A stretch of 23,377 nucleotides of DNA from an uncultured Collinsella sp. (GCA_902470835.1 CABRHR010000023.1:1-23377), one strand, 5' to 3'; positions 1 to 7,748 are shown, counted from the first letter of the stretch. Program-made: numbers and translations. The notes: a model not told the origin generated them from the sequence alone.

Positions 1-48
1 CGAGATAGCGTAGCGTCTCGTGGGCTCGGAGATGTGTATAAGAGACAG
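1..48 (+). other. Illumina Nextera adapter (sequencing artefact)
   Basis: Bases 15-48 match the Nextera read-2 transposase adapter, and 30-48 are the 19-bp Tn5 mosaic end (AGATGTGTATAAGAGACAG). Bases 1-6 (CGAGAT) match the end of the P7 primer, and 7-14 sit where the 8-base index belongs. The order P7, index, adapter, insert is that of a library molecule. This is untrimmed read-through at a contig end and is not genomic. Biological sequence starts at about base 49. Confidence 0.97.
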
Positions 49-73
49 ATGCTAGACAATGGCATGTTTCCAG

Positions 74-547
74 CTAGAAAACGTCCTTGGCAAGTACCTT
101 TGAGTCATTGGGAACCTGACGGATTTCGATAACCACGCCATCGTTGACAAGCTCTTGGATATGCTCGGCATCGGTTTCGGTCGCAAAGATCGCGGGGGTC
201 GGATGAAGCGTGGTCTCGGGAGACTTTCGAGTTCCGCCCAAATTGATCTCCTTGATGTCTTTGCAACCCTTAGCAAGGCGATAGGCATCCTCGATCGTCT
301 CGACAACGATAAACAGCGAATACTTGTCGGTGACGCCGCTGTTGAGCGCCTCGATAGCAGCGTTCACGTCTTTTATGACGAGCTTCACGCCGTTGGGACG
401 AGCTAGCCTCAAAGCGGCTTTTCTCATGTCGCCTTTTGCCACGGCGTCGCTGGCACACAGGATGCAATCGACATCCAGCGCATGCGTCCAGGACATGGCG
501 ACCTGGCCGTGAATCAATCGGTAATCGACCCTCGTAAGCTTAATCAT
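74..547 (-). CDS. PTS mannose-family EIIB subunit
   Basis: Cytoplasmic phosphocarrier of a mannose/fructose/sorbose-family PTS. It takes phosphate from EIIA and passes it to the sugar during transport through EIIC/EIID. The protein is about 157 aa, normal for a stand-alone EIIB. The N-terminal motif VDYRLIHGQV contains the phosphorylated histidine (His13 from this start), and EINLGG later in the chain is also typical. An ATG nine bases upstream (556) gives MITMIKL, but the GGAG lies too close to it. From the ATG at 547 the GGAG is about 9 nt away and the protein begins MIKLTRVDYR, as the family does. It lies 62 nt after EIIA on the same strand. EIIC and EIID are not seen and may lie beyond the contig edge. 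GC is lower than in the neighbouring peptidase gene. Confidence 0.93.
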   Translation of the reverse strand: MIKLTRVDYRLIHGQVAMSWTHALDVDCILCASDAVAKGDMRKAALRLARPNGVKLVIKDVNAAIEALNSGVTDKYSLFIVVETIEDAYRLAKGCKDIKEINLGGTRKSPETTLHPTPAIFATETDAEHIQELVNDGVVIEIRQVPNDSKVLAKDVF

Positions 548-609
548 CGTAATCATCTCCGCGCGTAATAAAGGTAATGACAGGGTTGAATTATTCGTTG
601 AAGCTTGAG

Positions 610-1029
610 CTAGAACTCTTCTTCTTCGACATCGGCGAGCATATCCGCCGCCTCACAAAGCTGGATAAACAAACGCGATCCCTCGACCGCGGCTTTGGCC
701 TTGTCCGCATCTAGGAAGTCCAGCTGTGTAACCATTTCCACCAGCAGCGGCAAGTTCATTCCGGCGATCAACGTAAACGATCCGGCGGCCTGCCTCTGGA
801 TGAACTCGTTGTTTACGGAACCGCCAAAGATGTCAGTTACGACAAACCACGTGTCGGCCGGATCCTTCGACTCCATCCAAGCATCGATAAGCGCTGCGAC
901 ATCCCTCGTGTCGTCATCGACATAGGCGCACAGACACTCGATTCGGTCGTTGGCGCCCATCAGAATCTCCAGAGAGCTTTTCATACCTTGGGCGAGATAA
1001 CCATGACTCGCTAGCAATATCTTATTCAT
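610..1029 (-). CDS. PTS mannose-family EIIA subunit
   Basis: Cytoplasmic EIIA domain of a mannose-family PTS, which accepts phosphate from HPr and gives it to EIIB. It is 139 aa, the usual size of a single EIIA domain. It starts MNKILLASHGYLAQGM, with the phosphorylated histidine at position 9, and the TDIFGGSVNN segment near residues 64-74 is the conserved second motif. An SD (GGAGAA) lies just before the ATG. The C-terminus ends in an acidic run (DVEEEEF). It is the first gene of a two-gene EIIA-EIIB unit, separated from the upstream GntR gene by a terminator-like hairpin. This implies its own promoter, probably controlled by that GntR protein. The substrate cannot be read from the sequence. 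Confidence 0.93.
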   Translation of the reverse strand: MNKILLASHGYLAQGMKSSLEILMGANDRIECLCAYVDDDTRDVAALIDAWMESKDPADTWFVVTDIFGGSVNNEFIQRQAAGSFTLIAGMNLPLLVEMVTQLDFLDADKAKAAVEGSRLFIQLCEAADMLADVEEEEF

Positions 1030-1053
1030 AGTTCTCCAATATCAATAAGACGT

Positions 1054-1080
1054 ACTATATTGTCATAACAAAGTATATAA
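1054..1080 (-). promoter_or_regulatory. Candidate promoter/operator of the EIIA-EIIB unit
   Basis: On the minus strand an AT-rich stretch 25-50 nt before the EIIA start contains TATAGT, a possible -10. Beside it is a small inverted repeat, TTGT-TATG-ACAA (+ strand 1061-1072). No good -35 is visible at 17 nt; TTGCTT lies at 19 nt. A site for the neighbouring GntR/UTRA protein is plausible but is inferred from position only. Confidence 0.35.
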
Positions 1081-1142
1081 GCAATTTCCTTTTTTGCGGT
1101 GCGTTAGTTCTCTAATTCCGCGAACGGTAACAATTGGTCGGT

Positions 1143-1172
1143 AAAACGGCCGCTCCTTTTACAGAACGGCCG
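1143..1172 (-). terminator. Rho-independent terminator after the GntR gene
   Basis: On the minus strand CGGCCGTTCT and GGAGCGGCCG pair (two G-U pairs) around a 6-nt loop and are followed by TTTTA. It sits 8 nt past the stop codon of the GntR gene and separates it from the EIIA-EIIB unit. Confidence 0.6.
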
Positions 1173-1179
1173 CCCTTGC

Positions 1180-1884
1180 TTACAGATAGAACTTCAGTCG
1201 CTCGGTGCAGTACACCTGACGGGAGATGAAAAGCGGCTCGCCGCTTGGAGCATAACGTCTATCGACAAACAGAAGCAGCGGAGAGTCCAGCTCCACGTTA
1301 AGGTATGTCGCCTCGAGCTCGCTCGCATAGCAGACCTCGAGCGTACGCGTGTTGGGACCCATCTTGATCCCCTGGCGATCGAGTACCGCCATCAGCGAAT
1401 CCTCGAGGGATTCATGCTCCAAAAAAGAAAGCGCAGCGGAATAGCTATTGGTTTCCAGCATCGTGGGCTTGTCATCCACAAGGCGCAGACGACGACTACG
1501 CAATACCTTTTGGGTATCGTCTACGCCTAGGAACTTCGCGTCTCGCAGGCTTGGGAAGTCCCAGCCCATTGCGAGAACCCTGGTAGACGCCTGTTTTCCA
1601 GCAAGCTGGCACGAATGGGTAAAGCTCTCACGGTCGTCCGCGGCATACATCTGTGTGTCCGACGAAACGAACGTGCCCTTGCCGCGGGCCCTCTCAACAA
1701 GCCCAGCATCTTCCATTTCTTTAATTGCGGAGCGAACCGTTATTCGGCTCACGCCAAATTGCTCGATGAGCTCCGCCTCGGTCGGAAGCTTATCTCCCGG
1801 GCGGTACGTGCCGTTGGCGATCGAATCAGAAAGCGCACGAACAATCTGTTTGTACAGGGGGATAACGCTATTTGCTTCAACCAT
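1180..1884 (-). CDS. GntR-family regulator, HutC/UTRA type
   Basis: DNA-binding regulator of about 234 aa. The N-terminal winged helix-turn-helix spans about residues 8-75: PLYKQIVRAL, then PGDKLPTEAELIEQFGVSRI and TVRSAIKEMEDAGLVERARG, ending in KGTFV. The rest (about 90-234) is a UTRA effector domain, which usually binds sugar phosphates or related metabolites; VDRRYAPSGEPLFISRQVY fits its C-terminal strands. An ATG at 1893 adds MVD, but AAAGG is only one base from it, while the ATG at 1884 has it about 10 nt upstream. The gene lies directly before the EIIA-EIIB unit and probably controls it. The 5' side is very AT-rich, consistent with autoregulation, but no clear operator could be assigned. 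Confidence 0.92.
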   Translation of the reverse strand: MVEANSVIPLYKQIVRALSDSIANGTYRPGDKLPTEAELIEQFGVSRITVRSAIKEMEDAGLVERARGKGTFVSSDTQMYAADDRESFTHSCQLAGKQASTRVLAMGWDFPSLRDAKFLGVDDTQKVLRSRRLRLVDDKPTMLETNSYSAALSFLEHESLEDSLMAVLDRQGIKMGPNTRTLEVCYASELEATYLNVELDSPLLLFVDRRYAPSGEPLFISRQVYCTERLKFYL

Positions 1885-1893
1885 ATCAACCAT

Positions 1894-2164
1894 ACCTTTG
1901 CAAGGAATCAGCAGCTTATAGATATATGACTTATATTATATTAGAACTTTTTAGGAGTCCATATATTTCCTAAATGATTCGGTAAACGGGGTGTTATTTC
2001 ACTTTAGCGGGATGCAGCGGCTACCCGCGGCATTCGTTATCAACCTAGCTAGGCTAGTCCACCCACATCGTCTCCAGTTCGCCGCAGAACCACGGCCCCA
2101 TATGGGTATACTCTCGAGGATTCGACTCGATTCGCCCCCGCTGGGGCGTCAAAGGAGACTGCAT
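1894..2164 (+). promoter_or_regulatory. Divergent intergenic region with M16 gene leader
   Basis: The left part (about 1915-1975) is AT-rich and probably holds the promoter of the divergent GntR gene. For the peptidase gene, TATACT (2107-2112) is a possible -10; the -35 is weak. A hairpin with stem CGCCCC/GGGGCG and loop CGCT (2133-2148) lies just before the SD AAAGGAG (2151-2157). An open frame continues upstream to 1991, but it has no SD and its sequence does not look like family sequence. Confidence 0.4.
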
Positions 2165-5100
2165 ATGTCCACCACCTCAACCGATCCGCGCGCCGCTGCC
2201 GCCGCGCTGCTGGTGCCCGGCACTACCTGCCACGACTTTGCCGTCGAGCGCTGTGAGACCGTGCCCGAGCTCGACTCGGACGCTTACGTGCTGCGACACA
2301 CTACCTCGGGCGCTCGCCTGCTGTACCTGGCGTGCGACGACGAGAACAAGGCCTTTGCCATTGGCTTTAAGACGCCGCCGGCCGATTCCACCGGCGTGTT
2401 CCATATTCTTGAGCACTCGGTGCTGTGCGGATCGGCCAAGTTTCCCGTCAAGGAGCCGTTCGTGGACCTGATCAAGAGCTCCATGCAGACGTTCCTCAAC
2501 GCCATGACCTACCCCGACAAGACCATCTACCCCGTTGCCACCACCAACGAACAGGACCTGTACAACCTGATGGACGTGTACCTGGACGCGGTGTTCAACC
2601 CGGCCATCTACACCAAGCCCACCATTTTTGAGCAGGAGGGCTGGCACTACGAGCTGGACCTGCCGGAGGACGCCGGGGGCGACGGCAGCGCCGCGAGCCT
2701 GCACGAGGGCACGCTGCGCTATAACGGCGTGGTGTTCAACGAGATGAAGGGCGCGCTGTCCGACCCCATGAGCGTGCTGGACGACGCCGTCAACGCCGCG
2801 CTCTATCCCGACACCGCCTATGCGCACGAGAGCGGCGGCGACCCGCGCGCAATCCCTGCGCTCACCTACGAGCAGTTCCTGGACACGCACGCGCGCCACT
2901 ACAATCCTTCCAACTCTTATATAACGCTCTACGGCGACCTAGATGTGGACCGCGCACTGGCCTTTTTGGACGAGCGTTATCTGTCGCAGCCGAGTGCCGC
3001 GAGCCGCCGCATGGACGCTGCCGTCGCCGCCGGCGAGGACCCGTCCACGCTGGCGCCCAATCCGCTGGGCGTGCAGGCACCCGTGACCTGCGAGTACAAG
3101 CGCGTCGAGATGGCCACTACACCCGAGAACGCCCTGGTGGGCCTGGGCCTGGTGCTGGGCAGCGCGCTCGACCGCAAACGCACGATCGCGGCGGATATCC
3201 TGTTTGAGGCACTGCTGGGCTCCAACGAAGCCCCGGTTAAGAAGGCCATTCTGGCCGCCGGCCTGGGCGGCAACGTGGTGAGCTACACCGCGGCCGAAAG
3301 CCTGCAGCCCTACGAGCTCATCATGCTGCAAAATGCGCAGCCCGGCGTGGCGCGCGAGCTGCGCCGCGTGTTCCAGGACGCCTGCCGCGACCTGTGCGAG
3401 CACGGCGTTCCGCGCGAGCGCCTGGAAGCCATCATCAGCAGCAACGAATACGACCTGCGCCAGCGCGACTACGGTATCGCCGACGGCGTGGCCATTGCGT
3501 GCGACGCGCTGAGCACCTGGCTCTACGATGACGATGCTGCAACGCTGGCGCTCAAGTACGGTCCGGTGTACGAGGAGCTGCGCGGCGAGCTGGACGGCAG
3601 CTATTTTGAGGACCTGCTGCGCGAGCTGGTGCTGCAGAACGATCACATGGCACTGGTCGAGCTGGTGCCGGTGGACGCCGCCGAGGGTTCGGAGGGTGCC
3701 GAGGCCGCCGAGCTGGCAGCCAAGCGCGATGCCATGACCGATGCCGAGCTGGCCGACGTGGTCGAGCGCACGGCCGCGCTGCGTGCCGCGCAGGAGGCGG
3801 AAGACACACCCGAGGCCAAGGCCACGCTGCCGCGCCTGCGCGTGTCCGACATTGGCGAGGCGCGCCCCGAGCCGCCACTGGTCGTGGACACGACCGCGCC
3901 CATCCCCTGCCTGCGCCACGGCATCCCCACCAACCGTCTGGCCTACGCCATGCAGTATTTCGACCTGAGCTGCGTCGCGTTTGAGGACCTGCCCTATGTG
4001 ACACTGCTCTGCCGCCTTCTCAAACAGCTGCCCACGAGCGAGCACTCGGCCGAGGAACTCGACAACTTGCTCGCTGGCAAGCTCGGCTTTTTGAGCTTTA
4101 CTACCGAAGTCATGACGCAGCCCGAAGTGGACGGCGTGCGCCCCTACCTGCTGGTGAGCGCCGGCACCCTGTCCGAGAAGATCGATGCGCTGGCGAGTCT
4201 GCCGCGCGAGGTATGGTCGAGCACGCTTTTGCTCGATGCCGACGCCGGCCGAGTGCGCGACGTGCTCACGCAGATTCGCATTGGGCTTGAGCAGGGCTTT
4301 ATCAACAACGGCCACTCGGCGGCACTCGGCCGCGCGATGAGCTACAGCTCGCCTTCGGCCGTGGTGCGCGAGCAGCTCTCGGGCGTAGACTTCTACCTGT
4401 TCTTGCGCGATCTGCTCGAGCACTTTGACGAGCGCGTGGACGGGCTGCGTACCAAGCTTGCCGAGCTGGCGGAGCGCATCTTTGTGGCCGATGGCTGCAT
4501 GGCGAGCTTCACCGGCAGCGACGAGGACTTTGACGCATACTGGGCCGCCGCGGGTAACCTGGGGCTGGGCGCTGGCGACGGCACCGATGCCGGCCGCGAC
4601 GCGCTCGTGGTGCCAACGCCGCGCGACCGCCACGAGGCTTTTGTCATCCCCAGCGACATCTGCTTTGCGGCAAGCGCGTGCGACCCGCGTCGCCTGGGCA
4701 TTGACGTGACGGGCGCCTGGGCGGTTGCCGCCAACGCACTCTCCTACGACTACCTGTGGAACGAGATCCGCGTGAAGGGCGGTGCGTACGGCTGCGGATT
4801 CCGCGCTGCCGGCGAGCGCCAGGCGGCGTTCTACACCTACCGCGACCCGGCGGTCGATCCTTCGATTGAGCGCGTGGAACGCGCGGGCGCATGGCTCGGC
4901 AGCTTTGAGCCCGACGAGGCCGCCTTCGAGGGCTTTATTGTGAGCTGCGTGAGCGGCATGGACGCGCCCGTGAAGCCGTACGCGCTCACCAAGCGCCGCA
5001 ATACGACCTACCTGGCTGGGCTCGATCCGCACGCGCGCGAGGAGCGTCGCGCCCAGATGCTCGCCGCCACGCCTGGTGAGCTGCGCTCGCTCGGCGCCGA

Positions 5101-5203
5101 CGTGGCGCGTATCGCAGCCGAGTCGCCAACGTGCGTCTTTGGCGGCCGAGACGTCATCGCCAAGAGCAACGCCGGCTTTAACGTCGTCGACCTGCTGGCC
5201 TAA
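2165..5203 (+). CDS. M16C metallopeptidase (PreP/Cym1-like)
   Basis: Large zinc peptidase of the pitrilysin clan, subfamily M16C, with both halves in one chain of 1012 aa. That length is normal for presequence-protease-type enzymes, which close around and degrade short unfolded peptides. The inverted zinc motif HILEH is at residues 80-84 (two His ligands and catalytic Glu83) and the third ligand is Glu193 in NEMKGALSD. The C-terminal half has VKGGAYGCGF, the usual substrate-side Arg/Tyr-type segment, and a long Glu/Ala-rich linker near 560-600. There is no signal peptide, so it is likely cytoplasmic. The start at 2165 has AAAGGAG 7 nt upstream; the extended frame to 1991 is rejected. It is transcribed alone and ends at a strong hairpin. 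Peptide turnover is the family role. A link to releasing glycated amino acids for the nearby PTS is only speculation. Confidence 0.95.
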   Translation: MSTTSTDPRAAAAALLVPGTTCHDFAVERCETVPELDSDAYVLRHTTSGARLLYLACDDENKAFAIGFKTPPADSTGVFHILEHSVLCGSAKFPVKEPFVDLIKSSMQTFLNAMTYPDKTIYPVATTNEQDLYNLMDVYLDAVFNPAIYTKPTIFEQEGWHYELDLPEDAGGDGSAASLHEGTLRYNGVVFNEMKGALSDPMSVLDDAVNAALYPDTAYAHESGGDPRAIPALTYEQFLDTHARHYNPSNSYITLYGDLDVDRALAFLDERYLSQPSAASRRMDAAVAAGEDPSTLAPNPLGVQAPVTCEYKRVEMATTPENALVGLGLVLGSALDRKRTIAADILFEALLGSNEAPVKKAILAAGLGGNVVSYTAAESLQPYELIMLQNAQPGVARELRRVFQDACRDLCEHGVPRERLEAIISSNEYDLRQRDYGIADGVAIACDALSTWLYDDDAATLALKYGPVYEELRGELDGSYFEDLLRELVLQNDHMALVELVPVDAAEGSEGAEAAELAAKRDAMTDAELADVVERTAALRAAQEAEDTPEAKATLPRLRVSDIGEARPEPPLVVDTTAPIPCLRHGIPTNRLAYAMQYFDLSCVAFEDLPYVTLLCRLLKQLPTSEHSAEELDNLLAGKLGFLSFTTEVMTQPEVDGVRPYLLVSAGTLSEKIDALASLPREVWSSTLLLDADAGRVRDVLTQIRIGLEQGFINNGHSAALGRAMSYSSPSAVVREQLSGVDFYLFLRDLLEHFDERVDGLRTKLAELAERIFVADGCMASFTGSDEDFDAYWAAAGNLGLGAGDGTDAGRDALVVPTPRDRHEAFVIPSDICFAASACDPRRLGIDVTGAWAVAANALSYDYLWNEIRVKGGAYGCGFRAAGERQAAFYTYRDPAVDPSIERVERAGAWLGSFEPDEAAFEGFIVSCVSGMDAPVKPYALTKRRNTTYLAGLDPHAREERRAQMLAATPGELRSLGADVARIAAESPTCVFGGRDVIAKSNAGFNVVDLLA

Positions 5204-5215
5204 CGCACCGCAAGC

Positions 5216-5256
5216 AAAACCACCACAAAGGTGCCTGTCCCCTTTGTGGTGGTTTT
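5216..5256. terminator. Perfect 16-bp bidirectional terminator hairpin
   Basis: AAAACCACCACAAAGG (5216-5231) pairs perfectly with 5241-5256 around the 9-nt loop TGCCTGTCC. Both outer flanks end in A4/T4 runs, so it can stop transcription from both sides. It lies between two convergent genes, 12 nt after the M16 stop and 11 nt after the stop of the minus-strand gene. The loop belongs to the GGGACAG-type family seen elsewhere in the window. Confidence 0.85.
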
Positions 5257-5267
5257 CCGGCGAGCTG

Positions 5268-6926
5268 TTACTTGATGAACGGGTTCAGCCTGGCCGCCAG
5301 CGGATCGAGCTTGTACATGGTTGCAAAGCACTCACGACCATAATCGGAGTCATTGCTCCAGCTACCCTGGTCGACGTCGTACTCTGCATCCAGACGAATC
5401 CACTCCTCCGGCTTATTCTTCTCGTGCTTGCTGCAGAAGTAGCGCTGGTACTCGACCTCGTGCTCAAACTCAAACTCGGCATCCGAACCGCGGCCGGCAT
5501 ACTCGTCGACCGACGTCAGGTTGCCGTGCTCGTCGTAATAGAACTCCGCATAGCCGCCGCGCTCGGAATCGATCCTGTCGAGCTTTCCGTCGCTGTACGA
5601 ATAATCCACCGCTGCGTACGAGTTCAGCGAGCCGTAGTCGTTGCCGTGCGAGTCATATGCCACAGGCGAGATACGCGAAATGTTGCCGTCCTTGTCATAC
5701 TCGTAGCCCGCGGTAATCGTCCACGTAGTTCCCACCGTGTCGCCCTGGCAGTCCAGCGTAAAGGACGTCACGCGATCCTTGTCGTATCCGTACGAATACA
5801 CGACCGTCCGAGGATTGGCCGGGCTGGTATCGGTGTTGGTCACCATGTTGCCGTCCTGATAAATATACGTGCTCGCACTCTCGCCGTAGCCCGCATGGGT
5901 CGTCTTGTTGATCAGGTTTCCGTCCGCGTCGTAGGTAAACGTCGTGGTGCTCGACGAATCGCTCATGTCGGCATCGCAGTCGATGCGCGTGACGTTACCG
6001 TCGGCGTCGTACGCAAACGTGTTGACGTTCTCGTAACCGCCCGCCAGATCTTCCTCAATCTCCGAAATGCGATGCGACTCATCGTGCTCGACGCTGTAAC
6101 TTACGCCGCCACCTTGCTTGACGGCAGACGTGAAGCCCGTGACGTAACCGTTCTCGTCACGCACGATCTCGTAGATATCGCCGTACTGGTCCGATTTATC
6201 GGTACCCTCGTAGGACACCGGCAGCCACAGCTCGTCGAGCTGTGTGTCCTTAATGCCGCTAACCTTCGTATCCTGCGGCAGTTCCAACGTGGCGAGCTTC
6301 TTTTTGCCCGAAAGATCGACGCTTTTGAGCTCCCCGGCATTTGAAAGATCGAGCTTCTCGATGTTGTCGCAACCGTCCAGGTTAACGACGGTGACATTAC
6401 TCGCCGAGTTAAGCTCGACGGTCTTAAGGTCGCCGCAGCCCGAAAGGTCCAGGTTGACGAGCTTGTCCCCGCCATATTCCACGCTGGAAACGTTGGGGAA
6501 CACCTTGCCCAGGCCCTGCGTCGACGCGATGCCGTCCAGCTCGACCGACGTCACCGCCTTGGCCTCGTCGCGTGAGATGCGGCCATCACCGTTAGTATCG
6601 TACTTGGTCGAGACAAGCGCACGCATGCCGCTGTCTGGAAAGGTTTTCTCGTCGATTGGGGTGGTCGCAATCTGGGTGAAGTAGAACAGCGCGCCACCGC
6701 CGATGCCGGCCGCCACGGCAAGCACCGCGGCGAGAGCGATGAGGGGCTTCTTGGAACGTTTGCGCCGCACGGGCTGCTGCGCGGGCATGTATTGCTGAGG
6801 AGCGGGCGCGGCGGCAGGCTGGGGTTGCTGCGTGGCCGCGACCTGGTCGGGTGCTACGGGCGCGCCGCAGACGGGGCAAAAGAGGGCGTCGTCGACAAGC
6901 GGCGTGCCACACGAGCGACAAAACAT
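5268..6926 (-). CDS. Zinc-ribbon, single-TM protein with EF-hand, LRR and YD repeats
   Basis: A 552-aa membrane protein of mosaic build. Residues 1-22 form a zinc ribbon (Cys3, Cys6, Cys17, Cys20). A Pro/Gln/Ala-rich linker follows, then a basic patch RRKRSKK (54-60) and one membrane helix (about 61-85). The positive patch on the N-side places the ribbon in the cytoplasm and the rest outside. Next is a canonical calcium-type loop, DTNGDGRISRDE (110-121). Residues about 153-220 carry leucine-rich repeats (LVNLDLSGCG, VVNLDGCDN, KSVDLSGKKK). From about 300 to 475 there are six or more YD-type repeats such as FAYDADGNVTRID and YYDEHGNLTSVDE. The start at 6926 has AAAGGAG upstream. No enzymatic motif is seen. 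Binding or adhesion at the cell surface is an inference; the fusion order is unusual. Confidence 0.85.
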   Translation of the reverse strand: MFCRSCGTPLVDDALFCPVCGAPVAPDQVAATQQPQPAAAPAPQQYMPAQQPVRRKRSKKPLIALAAVLAVAAGIGGGALFYFTQIATTPIDEKTFPDSGMRALVSTKYDTNGDGRISRDEAKAVTSVELDGIASTQGLGKVFPNVSSVEYGGDKLVNLDLSGCGDLKTVELNSASNVTVVNLDGCDNIEKLDLSNAGELKSVDLSGKKKLATLELPQDTKVSGIKDTQLDELWLPVSYEGTDKSDQYGDIYEIVRDENGYVTGFTSAVKQGGGVSYSVEHDESHRISEIEEDLAGGYENVNTFAYDADGNVTRIDCDADMSDSSSTTTFTYDADGNLINKTTHAGYGESASTYIYQDGNMVTNTDTSPANPRTVVYSYGYDKDRVTSFTLDCQGDTVGTTWTITAGYEYDKDGNISRISPVAYDSHGNDYGSLNSYAAVDYSYSDGKLDRIDSERGGYAEFYYDEHGNLTSVDEYAGRGSDAEFEFEHEVEYQRYFCSKHEKNKPEEWIRLDAEYDVDQGSWSNDSDYGRECFATMYKLDPLAARLNPFIK

Positions 6927-7001
6927 GGCGGGCTCCTTTCGGTTCATTCCTTCCACCATGAAGGTAAACCCAAAAATGCAGCCCTTGTTGCGCAACATTC
7001 A

Positions 7002-7051
7002 GCCCAAACCACCGCAAAGGGGCGCAGTTCACAGGCGCCTTTGTGTTGGTT
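7002..7051 (+). repeat. Intergenic repeat, left of hicAB
   Basis: About 50 nt starting GCCCAAACCACCGC, with the core CGCAGTTCACAGGC and a stem ending in CCTTTGTGTTGGTT. It can fold (AACCACCGCAAAGG side against CCTTTGTGTTGGTT, with a small bulge). A related copy in the same orientation lies at 7749-7797, on the other side of hicAB. Confidence 0.7.
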
Positions 7052-7087
7052 CGAACACTTGTTCTATACGTACACATGTTCTATAGT
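7051..7087 (+). promoter_or_regulatory. hicAB promoter overlapped by LexA-like box
   Basis: TTGTTC (7059-7064) and TATAGT (7082-7087) are separated by exactly 17 nt, a good sigma-70-type promoter about 60 nt before hicA. TCGAACACTTGTTCTA (7051-7066) fits the Gram-positive/actinobacterial SOS box (CGAAC-N4-GTTC core) and covers the -35. A LexA-type repressor bound here would block the promoter. The match is by eye. Confidence 0.6.
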
Positions 7088-7112
7088 AGGGGTGCTTGCA
7101 TCGGACTTAAAT

Positions 7113-7133
7113 TGCAACTAGGATATAGTTGCA
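7113..7133 (+). promoter_or_regulatory. Inverted repeat before hicA (candidate HicB operator)
   Basis: TGCAACTA (7113-7120) and TAGTTGCA (7126-7133) form a perfect 8-bp palindrome with a 5-nt spacer, 14 nt before the hicA start. HicB antitoxins with ribbon-helix-helix tails usually repress their own operon at such sites, so this is a candidate autoregulatory operator. Confidence 0.5.
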
Positions 7134-7147
7134 GAATGTGAGGCGGG

Positions 7148-7413
7148 ATGACTCGAACCGATAAACTCATCGCCCAACTGCTTAGCTGCCCTTCGACGTA
7201 TCGGTATACCGATTTTTTAAAAGTCATGGCTTCATATGGCTTTGAAATGGACAACAAAGGCAAGACATCCGGATCGCGCGTTCGCTTCTGCAGGCCATCA
7301 GATGGCAGGATGTTCGTCAGATGCACGCGCCGCATCCATCTGACGAATTGACAGCGGGGACCATTCGAAACATCGTTCGATTTCTGCAAGATGTCGGAGG
7401 TAGTCATGAGTAA
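7148..7413 (+). pseudogene. hicA: HicA-family mRNA interferase toxin, frameshifted
   Basis: Toxin gene of a type II toxin-antitoxin pair. HicA is a small double-stranded-RNA-binding-fold ribonuclease that cleaves mRNA. The frame from ATG 7148 encodes DKLIAQLLSCPSTYRYTDFL, then GKTSGSRVRF, typical of the KTSGSRVRF branch of the family, but reaches TGA at 7349-7351 after 67 aa. In the other frame, from 7321, the sequence reads MHAPHPSDELTAGTIRN and then IVRFLQDVGG, the normal HicA C-terminus, ending at TAA 7411-7413. One base is missing around 7316-7320 (between GTC and ATG). With it restored the protein would be 88 aa and would overlap the hicB start by 8 nt. The toxin is probably inactive unless the shift is an assembly error or is bypassed during translation. 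Confidence 0.85.
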
Positions 7414-7735
7414 CGTTTTGGCATACAAGGGTTATTTCGCCCCAGTCGAGTTCGATGCCGAACAGCATGTGCTCACAGGTATGGTCACCGGCATTAGGGA
7501 CGCAATCGTATTTGAAGGCTCCACGGTTGAAGAAGTGGAGCAATGCTTCCACGACGCCGTCGACGATTACCTTGAGTTTTGTGCCGAGAAGGGCAAGGAA
7601 CCCGAGCGGGCTTTTAAGGGGTCGTTCAACGTAAGAACGGGCTCTGAGCTCCACAAGCAAGCAGCGTTGGCAGCGGCAAAGAAGGGTGAGTCACTCAATA
7701 AGTTTGTGACTGAAGCAATCGCTGCGGCGTTATAG
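7406..7735 (+). CDS. hicB: HicB-family antitoxin
   Basis: Antitoxin partner of HicA, 109 aa and intact. The N-terminal part (about 1-65) has the degenerate RNase-H-like HicB fold: YKGYFAPVEFDAEQHVLTGM, then the GSTVEEVEQCFHDAVDDYLE helix. The C-terminal part (about 72-109) is a ribbon-helix-helix DNA-binding tail: FNVRTGSELHKQAALAAAKK, then SLNKFVTEAI. It binds the toxin and represses the operon. The ATG at 7406 has GGAGG at 7396-7400; an upstream in-frame ATG at 7391 is too close to be served by that SD. It overlaps the restored hicA end, so the pair is translationally coupled. GC is lower than in the flanking housekeeping genes, consistent with transfer. Confidence 0.92.
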   Translation: MSNVLAYKGYFAPVEFDAEQHVLTGMVTGIRDAIVFEGSTVEEVEQCFHDAVDDYLEFCAEKGKEPERAFKGSFNVRTGSELHKQAALAAAKKGESLNKFVTEAIAAAL

Positions 7736-7748
7736 CATTAACGCATAG

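Noticed and set aside
1991..2164. 58-codon N-terminal extension of the M16C gene
   Set aside because: No SD at 1991; a strong SD and family-like start are at 2165.
2939..5032. 697-codon open frame on the minus strand
   Set aside because: Antisense shadow of the M16C peptidase; rich in Ala/His/Val from codon bias.
5076..6344. 422-codon open frame on the plus strand
   Set aside because: It runs through the M16 gene end, the terminator and antisense to the YD-repeat gene; clearly spurious.
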